Assembly: GCA_950295325.1 (NCBI GenBank) | Contig: OX485804.1 | Location: 51,696,429 to 51,760,428, forward strand | Reading direction: 5' to 3' | Source: Polytrichum commune | Taxonomy: Eukaryota > Streptophyta > Polytrichopsida > Polytrichales > Polytrichaceae | DNA length: 64,000 nt | Shown here: positions 57,401-64,000 of the stretch, piece by piece | Position numbering within the stretch: the first letter of the stretch is position 1 | How the letters are laid out: the number at the start of each line of letters is the position of its first letter | Notes under the pieces: model-generated | The model's input: only the letters and a program-made list of their open reading frames with translations | Told to the model about the DNA's origin: nothing | Databases searched by the model: none | Position numbers and translations under genes: made by a program

Positions 57401-58905
57401 ATTGACTTGGAAGTCAAAAATATTACAGATCCCTCACTACCACTGAGGTTATAATTCATATGCATTCAATAATTAACTAAGACTGAAATTAATTAACTAT
57501 AATAATTAATTAACTGGAATTAATTCCACAATTTAATTATTATAATTCATTCATTCTAATTAATTACAGTGCATTTTATAATTAATTATGTTTACTTAAC
57601 TTGGTAAACATACCTTCTGATTTATTTGGGATTAATTAGACTTAATTACATTCAATCACACTTAATTAGTTTGAATGCATATGAATACATGTGAAAGTAA
57701 ACATTACCTTAAATATTATAAAATATACATACTAAATCAGCACACTAATTTAAGTGCCATTTTAGAATGACAAAGACAAATTCAAATTGTAAGTCACAAA
57801 AATTATAACCTCAGTGGTAGTGAGGGTTTTGTAATATTTTTGACTTCCAAGTCAATTACATACTTTATTGACAGTTTCACTTTGATAATGAAATCCCAGC
57901 CAATTGCTTATTTACTCAATGGAAGTGAACATATATATTGGATTTTGGGCCTTGAAGGTGAAGTGCACTCAATATGCATGGGATTTGTAGTCAAGCGGCC
58001 TTCAAGAATGCAAGGGCAATGTTTTTTTCAAAGTTGGGCGGGGCGGGCAACAATTTTTAGTTAGGTTCAAAAATTTCCCTAGAGGGTTGCCCCCGCCCGA
58101 ATTTGACACCCCCCAAAGTTCGTAGGGGGGTGTTCAATGTCTGCCTGAACTAGGCACCTAGATGCGAGGAGCCTGGCCACATGTTGTAGTAGATGCATGG
58201 CCTACCATGCAATGGTAGCAGCAAGGTAGGTATAGGGTGCCTACTGAACTGTTGGTAGGGTGACACGTGACCATTGCCGCATGTAATGGTTAAGCCATTT
58301 CAATATCATTGATTTCAATTGATAATGTGCCTCTTCATATCCAATTAAGAATAGACACATCAGCAAATTCACTTGGCATAACCACTATGAACTAGGTAAT
58401 GGATGTGAGGAGTCCTACCATGGGGTGTAATAGGCACCTAGTTTAGTGGTAGCAACAATATTAGTATTGGGTGCCTACTACATCCAATGGTTGACCAACA
58501 TGTGTTCGTTACCGGATGTGGTGGTCAGCCAATTCAATGTCATCAAATTACGGGTGGCAATTCACCTCCTCATATCGAATCAGCAAGTGACACATCAGCC
58601 AAATTGTTTGGCCTGACTACTATGAAGAGGAAATTGCTACAGATAGTGGGAGATCTTACCACTGGGCTGGGGACAACGCCAAGAGTCTGAGAATTCTGAA
58701 GAAGGGCATCCAGCGCTACTTTGGCTGCAGCATGCTCTGCTGCCCTGAGGTTGGGATAACCAGGGGCCGATGCATAAGATTGACCATTTACACATACTGT
58801 TGATTGAAACCGGGGCTCATGAGGTGCTCCTTCCTTGACATGTTCATATACAGGGTTCATCAGGCCTGCCTTTTGAGAATATTCTTGAAGCTGACTTTTG
58901 TACAT
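54421..58905 (-). CDS. HYL1/DRB1-like double-stranded RNA-binding protein
   Basis: Minus-strand coding exons: 58922-58660 (Met at 58905), 56709-56481, 56057-56002 and 54972-54421. Splice sites are GT-AG and phases agree; from that Met the protein is 360 aa. dsRBD1 at about 1-70 (MYKSQLQEYSQKAGLMNP, RFQSTVCVNG, AAEHAAAKVAL) and dsRBD2 at about 83-156 (GLCKNLLQEFAQKNGYPLP, FTSTVEIAGVNYSG, KNKKEAEINAARTALLAIQ) match plant DRB proteins, closest to HYL1/DRB1. That family is the nuclear partner of DCL1 in microRNA processing. The basic run KRKKRKR at about 188-194 is a likely nuclear signal; the tail is Pro/Gln/Asn-rich. Most DRB proteins begin at the equivalent of MYKSQ, but in-phase upstream exons may extend the N-terminus. 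Introns carry a Tourist MITE and a long hairpin element. Confidence 0.9.
55410..55784. mobile_element. Tourist-like MITE, 375 bp, DRB intron
   Basis: Both ends read GGGCCGGTTTACACTACGGT (then GGAGAAG). TTA is duplicated at 55407-55409 and 55785-55787. A central palindrome around 'CTTCTCCGG' and 'CCGGAGAAG' lies at about 55541-55591. It is the same family as 34785-35169. It sits between the last two DRB exons, clear of splice sites. Confidence 0.88.
56935..58615 (-). repeat. ~240-bp direct repeats in the DRB dsRBD1-dsRBD2 intron
   Basis: Units starting 'ACTAGGTAATGGATGTGAGG' lie at about 56935, 58149 and 58391. They share 'GGCCTACCA', 'AGCAAGGTAG.TAT', 'CAATGGTAGGGTGACACATG' and 'TTCATTACC' type words. 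The second and third are 242 bp apart. The Mutator-like element inserted at the end of the first unit separates it from the second. Confidence 0.7.
57109..58145. mobile_element. Mutator-like (MULE) non-autonomous element with ~345-bp arms
   Basis: The left arm 57109-57456 and right arm 57801-58145 are inverted copies. Outer ends are GGCAAACATTAAACACCCCC and (reverse complement) GGCAGACATTGAACACCCCC. The 9-bp flanks TGGACTAGG (57100-57108) and TGAACTAGG (58146-58154) differ at one base. Long terminal repeats with a 9-bp duplication are typical of MULEs. The 345-bp centre is very AT-rich (TTAATTAA words) and non-coding. It lies inside a DRB intron, so the pre-mRNA would contain a near-complementary hairpin of about 345 bp. 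Confidence 0.85.
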
Positions 58906-59531
58906 CACAAATATTTCCTTCACTGTAACATCCAAAATGATCCATTGATTAATAAGCTTGCAGTTAGATAAGAATGAAGTTATCAAAGAGGAACAATTAC
59001 TAGTTATCAGTTCAGTTCCACTGTATGGAAGTTTGGCCCATCCAGTAACCAAGCAACAGTTCAGAGCTATAAGCCCAAACCTTAACCCAAGAGCTTCCAG
59101 CTGAATGCTCAACTTGCATAGATAACCTCTTGCCTTGGTGAGAAGATTTGGGCATCAACTACTTTGGCATTACAACATCTACCACAAGATGCGTCTTAAT
59201 GTAGGAGCATTCAGAACTACACCGATAATGGTAAATAGTGTGGGCAACTACATAGTGTGACTTACTCTATGCAGCCCCAATATGCCTGTAGTTTGACCCA
59301 CGATATATATAATCACACAGAAAAATAGAGTGCAACCCTAATTACACTTGTCATGCCCACATGATATACCCACCTCCTTCCCCTAGGTTGGAATTTTTTC
59401 AAAATGCACTCATTTCTATCCAATAGAAATACTGGCACCAACTACGTAGACCTCTGATGCTGAATATTGTGGGTTGGTGAATAATGTGCACCCACAGTAT
59501 TATCCCAAAAAAATTAGTGTGGCAATAAGCT

Positions 59532-59554
59532 CAATAGTGTGGCCCACACTATTG
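59532..59554. repeat. 23-bp palindrome
   Basis: CAATAGTGTGG-C-CCACACTATTG is a perfect inverted repeat with a one-base centre, just downstream in transcript sense of the upstream candidate DRB exon at 59635-59787. 'AGTGTGGC' words recur nearby, suggesting it is the remnant of a small element. Confidence 0.6.
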
Positions 59555-59634
59555 ACCATCAGTGTACTCAATGGCGATTCCAGTGGCCTTTCTGAACGAC
59601 ATCAATATAGAAATATAAGGTACAGACAACAAAC

Positions 59635-61569
59635 CTTTCAAGAGTGAAGAATTCACCATATTAGGGTTCACCACATTAAGGTTCCCAGGCATGGAGTGGC
59701 CAACACTCAGTACGCATTGATTGAGATAAGGGCCAGTATTCATTGCAGGTCCGAGGTTGTTGGAGACTTGTTGTGTGGCTTGTGGACCTGATGTGAAATT
59801 TTGGCAGCAATACATCATTCCAGTTTCAGAGAAAATTTATATTTCAGCTAACTTTATTTATACCATCTACAAATCTACATAATTTCAGCTTACTTAACAA
59901 AGGAAGATTCTAAGGGACTTCCATCCAGTGCCTTAGCAAAATAATACACCTGACAACCACAGAAAGGCTCACTATTCTTGAGTTATCTCACCTTTGTAAA
60001 CAGATAGTTGCTCTGTCAGCGTGGTTGAACGATTTTCCACAGAAACTGGGTTCTGTTCTTGAAAAATAATGTTTTTAACCTGTGCAAGCGGTTGTTCGCC
60101 TCCAAGATACGGATGATTGGCCTCAACAATCAATTGGCCTCTCAGTGGGATTGGTGCTACTTTATTTGCAATTTGTCTTTTTCTCCAAGCAATTTGTTTT
60201 TGTTTCCAAGATGACAGGAATGTAGGACTTGATATTGGCAGCTGAAAAGAAATAAAAGTAGATTTGATTTTCCGGTCCACTTTGGCAGTATTCCAATGTC
60301 TCAGAGGCGGCTTCATGAACTTGGCTAAAGCTTATGGATGTTGGTTGGTCCTAAATAATGCACTGCACAAGTATAGGAATGACATAGTTTGAACACAATT
60401 GTCAGAATCCATACAAAGCCATCAAACGTTTCTCAGCTATAAGCACTATGGACATGGACTGTATAGCAACTCATCCTACTTCAAGCAAACCAATGCTTGG
60501 ATACTTGATTTTCTGATACAGGAGCAACCGGTCAAGCTCAAGATGGCTCAAATATCTTGACTACAGCTTAGTTTTAAACACTTTCAGTGTTTGAAAATAA
60601 CATTTCTCTGCATCACTGAAGCCATGAAACATTTTTCACCTACTACAGTTCCTTTGTCAGACCAATTCTTTGATGCAGTCTCTTTTATAATTCATGTAAA
60701 ACCCTTGCACTCGAGGCAAAAGTGACAGAAGCAAATTGTTCTGGAGGTGAAGTCCAGGTCTTTGACTACTAAAGATCCGAGTTACCAATGGGGACTCCCT
60801 TCTCCTTTCTGTGATCAACAAGTCAGAAGCATGACTGAGGAAAACGTTGACAAAAAAAACTTTAAAAAATAATTGAAAATTGTAGGTGTTAGGGCTAAGA
60901 GTCCTTTCCAAGGTTTGGTGCATTAGGAGAATTAAAACAAAAGATTGGTGCAATATCATTCCTTCCTCAAAAATCTCGGGGTTCTACAAACGGTTGGTGA
61001 GGTAAGGTAAGCAGGGGCAGCAAATGACCTACAGGGTGGGGAAACTATACGACAGATTACTCTTCTTGTGCTGAGCAAGAACGTTGAAAGACAGCTCTAG
61101 CCTAGCAGCCATTACGTTGATGAACTCTGAACTACAGCCACTCTTTTAAAAACGAAATATTATTCATGTCTGCTACAATGTCAGAAATGAACAATATTTC
61201 ATTGGCGAGTCATTCACACTGTCCTCGGAAACTGGTTAGTTTCTCAACACCAACGCCAGGCTCCAGATTTGAAAGTAGAGGCTGCGCATAATATAGCAAA
61301 GAACATCCACAAAAGTAGCATGGGTTGGCATCTTGTGGTATAATGTATTCCAGCAGGGGACTGGAAATATCATGCCTTCCTCTTCGTCCTCAAGATAGCA
61401 GGAAGTCAATTCGAGCTAATTTCCCAGAAAGAAAGAAACAATTGTAACAAGATTCAGATCGGCAATGAGGCTTCAAGTACCTCGAGGAAAAGGCTGCTAC
61501 GAAGTAAATGCAAACGACCAGACCATCCGAAACATCCACCTTGGTCCTGAAAACATCCCCCAACAACAT
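59635..61569 (-). other. Candidate upstream DRB exons (N-terminal extension or leader)
   Basis: Three minus-strand segments fit in phase before the dsRBD1 exon. 59787-59635 reads GPQATQQVSNN...MVNSSLLK. 60241-59992 reads LPISSPTFLSSWKQKQIAWR...SVYK, after a strong pyrimidine-tract acceptor. 61569-61540 would read MLLGDVFRTK, after acceptor TTGTGTAG and ending AAG|GTGGATG. Joined to the core they give about 510 aa without a stop. Known HYL1 proteins lack this extension. The first two have good splice sites; the first exon is a guess. They could instead be untranslated leader. Confidence 0.45.
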
Positions 61570-62660
61570 CCTCTTCCTACACAAGCAAGCAAGAAAGAGA
61601 GTCAAAGTCATCTATAAGTGATGATGAACTATCCTCTGAAACTACACAACCTTCAAATATTCTTCCCGTATTTCTCCCTCCCAATATTCCAAGGTAGCTA
61701 TCCTGCGAAATCAAACTTGCATCGAAAGATTGAACAAAGCTTTGGGACCCCGAGGGCTTACTCTGTTGGTCGCATGAGGGTACTCAGAAGCCTGCAGAGA
61801 GCAGATGTACCATCCTTGTAGGGCGAGGTAGTTACTCGCCAGTTTCGCACTTGAGTAAAGGAGGGATGAGCTTCACGTGGATGATGAGCCCAACAAATAC
61901 ATAATTACTTAAACTTCATTCACTGTCTGCACTTCTTGGAATTGAACCTTTGCGCCACAAGTGAAACTAAGGCAGTTCAGCCTTCTTTCCTGGCAAAGTG
62001 GAAGTAACCGCCAGTCATGAACTCCTCTAGTAGTCTACGTACGTCGTGATTGTTGGTTGCCGAATTATGCCAGTTGGCAACAAGCAGTGGGAAAATCCTC
62101 AGAACCTCTTGCCCAAGTCCCCGCCCTAATAAATAAGTATAGGTGAGTCAGTTAGGATTAATGTGAGGAAGTTACTCCATATTCAGGAAGAAAACCTATC
62201 CATGGGTGTTTATCTGCCAAAAGAATTACGGGTAATAAGCCTTCAAGTTGCCTTCAAGCTTTCCAAATTCATCCAGACTTACAGGTTCTTCAAAAGAGAA
62301 AGAACAACTTCAAATCTACAGATCTAGAATTCGAATCTATAGATCTAGCTGTGTAGAAGATCTCTGGCTCAGTGGCCATCGCTAAGAGTTCAAATGGCTG
62401 CACCTCAACAGATCGTAAATAATAGATATATGTTGCAATCAGTTAGACTCCAGGAAACATTCAAATCTTTGTACATTTTCCTCCACAAGCTCAGAGCTGT
62501 GTATCAACCCACAAAATGAAATGGATCAATGCCAAGCAACGATTGTAAAAATTACTAACTACTAGCAATCATGGCATTCTGCAACTGAGAGACTGGTACA
62601 CACACTACAGCAATCAAGAAAACCTCAAACCCTTACAGTAATGCAACCATAGTACTTTGA
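60250..62660. other. DRB upstream region
   Basis: Apart from the candidate first exon near 61.55 kb, no gene is visible. This is the probable DRB promoter/leader region and the 3' flank of alpha-mannosidase II. Confidence 0.4.
61874..61879. promoter_or_regulatory. G-box CACGTG near the putative DRB promoter
   Basis: CACGTG, the core recognised by plant bZIP/bHLH factors, lies about 300 bp upstream of the candidate DRB first exon. A six-base motif is weak evidence on its own. Confidence 0.25.
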
Positions 62661-63138
62661 TGTACAAATGTGGGGTCAAATTACATTTGGAACACATTCA
62701 AGGAAAATGGAATTGTGCCACTTGGCAAAAACATCAAACCTGCTGCTACTTCAATCACTTCCATGGCTCCCTCACTCAACCATAAACTTCCGTGATTCCA
62801 CCATACCTTCAGAGAAAGCAAAGTGGGATCCTCCACTAGCTCATCATCACCATGGTGCTCTATATTACACAATGTTCCACTTCCATGGGGCACTTCAAAT
62901 ATCACGTCCAGAAAAGTCTTCTTGTCATCATGCTCTCCAGAATGGCACAAGCCCAAGTGAAGCCCCCTATGGCCAAAGTCAGACCTATATAATGTTTACA
63001 AAATTGGACTACCTATCCTATGATACTTGTGGGCCGCTAGGAGATGAATCAGTAGAGTCAACAATTGGGCAAACTGGAGGCAGTCCGAAAGAATCAATGT
63101 TTTGAGTTCCAATCAGCTTCTATCTTCTTTTAACTGAA
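62661..63138 (-). other. Probable 3' untranslated region of alpha-mannosidase II
   Basis: Sequence directly after the mannosidase II stop codon. Open frames on either strand here have no recognisable domain. The exact polyadenylation site was not identified. Confidence 0.35.
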
Positions 63139-64000
63139 CTACCCCACCGGCTTCGTGTTGAACTTGTAAGCTTGGATTTCCATGGGAACAAGATTGACAA
63201 CCCCTTCAGAAGGTGACAACAGCTTCTCCCCCATCCCAACCTTCCTATGCACTTTATTACTTGATCCCGTCACCTCATCACCATCGTCATGAACAAATGA
63301 AAGAGACGACCTCAGAGCTTTGGTGACCTCCAACTTTGCAAAAAGGGAGAAGACATTAACCCTCTTCGAAGTGTCACAGCAAAGTTCCATCGAGCAGGAG
63401 TATGTTGAGTCGGCGCCCCGTCTCTGGAAAAGGATCCCATGTTCCAATCCCATGTTTTGAGATGCAATCTGCGAAGACGGACGTAAAACTTTCAAAGCCA
63501 CGATGTGGAAGTCACACGGCAGGTCACCTTGCAGAGGTGCAAAGGAAGCAGTGACGGCACCACTTTTCAGGGTTGTCTTGATGCTCGTGAACGGTTGCGG
63601 TGTGTCAAAAAATGTGTGAATTGGGTAGTTGAGTTGCGCACCAACGCGGTGAGAGAGGAGGGACGGTGCCTTTGTTGCAGATTCCGAGCTTACCGTCAAC
63701 GCAGAAACATTCCTCTCTACGAGCAAGTGGAATACAACACGGGAAGCTCTGTTGTCTGTGATACCTTGTCCGAGTCCACGGCCGTCATCATGCACCAGCC
63801 TCCTGTCAAGCATGATTTCAATCTCACCTTTGTTAAGACTTGCAACCCCAAGAGCTTGCCGGCTGTGCACTGAAAGACGGCGACCTCCTGGGCACTGCAA
63901 GAATGCGAGGGATGGCATGGGATAGTAGTTCCCCTGCACAGGTATCTTGCTGTACGTCTCCCGCCGGATCGTCTGGAACCCATTCAAGTCGGTGTAAAAC
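63139..64000 (-). CDS. GMII: Golgi alpha-mannosidase II, C-terminal part (partial)
   Basis: The minus-strand frame is open from the window edge (FYTDLNGFQTIRRETYSK) to the stop at 63139-63141, about 286 residues. It matches the C-terminal beta-rich domain of glycosyl hydrolase family 38 mannosidase II: QGNYYPMPSLAFLQ, SVHSRQALGVASL, EIMLDRRLVHDDGRGLGQG, LLSHRVGAQLNYP, LPCDFHIVALKVLRP, and the terminal PMEIQAYKF. The enzyme trims two mannoses from GlcNAcMan5GlcNAc2 in the Golgi during complex N-glycan formation. It is a type II membrane protein of usually 1100-1200 aa; the catalytic domain lies outside the window. No intron interrupts this part. The gene is in tandem with the DRB gene, upstream of it on the same strand. 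Confidence 0.92.
   Translation of the reverse strand, partial: FYTDLNGFQTIRRETYSKIPVQGNYYPMPSLAFLQCPGGRRLSVHSRQALGVASLNKGEIEIMLDRRLVHDDGRGLGQGITDNRASRVVFHLLVERNVSALTVSSESATKAPSLLSHRVGAQLNYPIHTFFDTPQPFTSIKTTLKSGAVTASFAPLQGDLPCDFHIVALKVLRPSSQIASQNMGLEHGILFQRRGADSTYSCSMELCCDTSKRVNVFSLFAKLEVTKALRSSLSFVHDDGDEVTGSSNKVHRKVGMGEKLLSPSEGVVNLVPMEIQAYKFNTKPVG

Noticed and set aside
57148..58064. Short open frames in the MULE arms (both strands)
   Set aside because: The two are translations of the same inverted arm and have no domain; the arm is non-coding terminal repeat.
1..64000. CRISPR array, operon or other prokaryotic system
   Set aside because: Spliced plant genes, TATA promoters and plant MITEs show nuclear plant DNA. 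The tandem arrays have no short-repeat/unique-spacer pattern.

Overview
The window is nuclear DNA of a land plant. It carries intron-containing genes for plant proteins: a GH3 acyl-acid amido synthetase, a HYL1/DRB1-type double-stranded RNA-binding protein, and the C-terminus of Golgi alpha-mannosidase II. The intergenic DNA is AT-rich and full of MITEs. Low gene density, kilobase introns and the diverged GH3 and DRB sequences suggest a non-flowering lineage (lycophyte, fern, bryophyte or gymnosperm), but the sequence alone does not settle this.

Layout. 1-2.4 kb: repeats and the GH3 leader. 2.4-10.2 kb (+): a complete six-exon GH3 gene (about 608 aa, JAR1-like). Its 3.5-kb first intron is built largely from decayed tandem copies of the exon 1/intron 1 junction, two of them split by MITEs. 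A broken copy of the GH3 3' end follows at 10.4 kb. 10.5-19.4 kb: no firm gene, one possible small Cys-rich secreted peptide, a 4 x 216-bp tandem array, a ~1-kb foldback element with a 94-bp MITE inside, and a SINE-like unit. 19.4-22.9 kb: a nearly complete but inactivated PIF/Harbinger transposon (transposase plus Myb-like ORF). 23-41 kb: repeat-rich, with Tourist-like MITEs, a possible LINE relic, two 168-bp tandem arrays, a hAT MITE and a deleted hAT element that keeps the transposase C-terminus.

41-51 kb (+): two tandem paralogues for proteins with two ubiquitin-like domains, a Cys-rich middle region and a C-terminal RING-H2 finger (probable E3 ligases). Each has an uninterrupted coding exon, an intron in the 5' leader and a TATA box. 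The second gene has a duplicated leader segment and a five-unit repeat downstream. 54.4-61.6 kb (-): the HYL1/DRB1-like gene, with a Tourist MITE in one intron and, in another, a Mutator-like element whose ~345-bp inverted arms would form a long RNA hairpin. 63.1-64 kb (-): the last exon of alpha-mannosidase II, running off the window.

The genes do not form a pathway. They cover hormone conjugation, ubiquitylation, small-RNA processing and N-glycan maturation. The most unusual biology is structural: a dsRNA-binding-protein gene that carries a long hairpin in its own intron, repeated local duplication of exon-edge segments, and several transposons whose boundaries can be fixed to the base from TIRs and target-site duplications.
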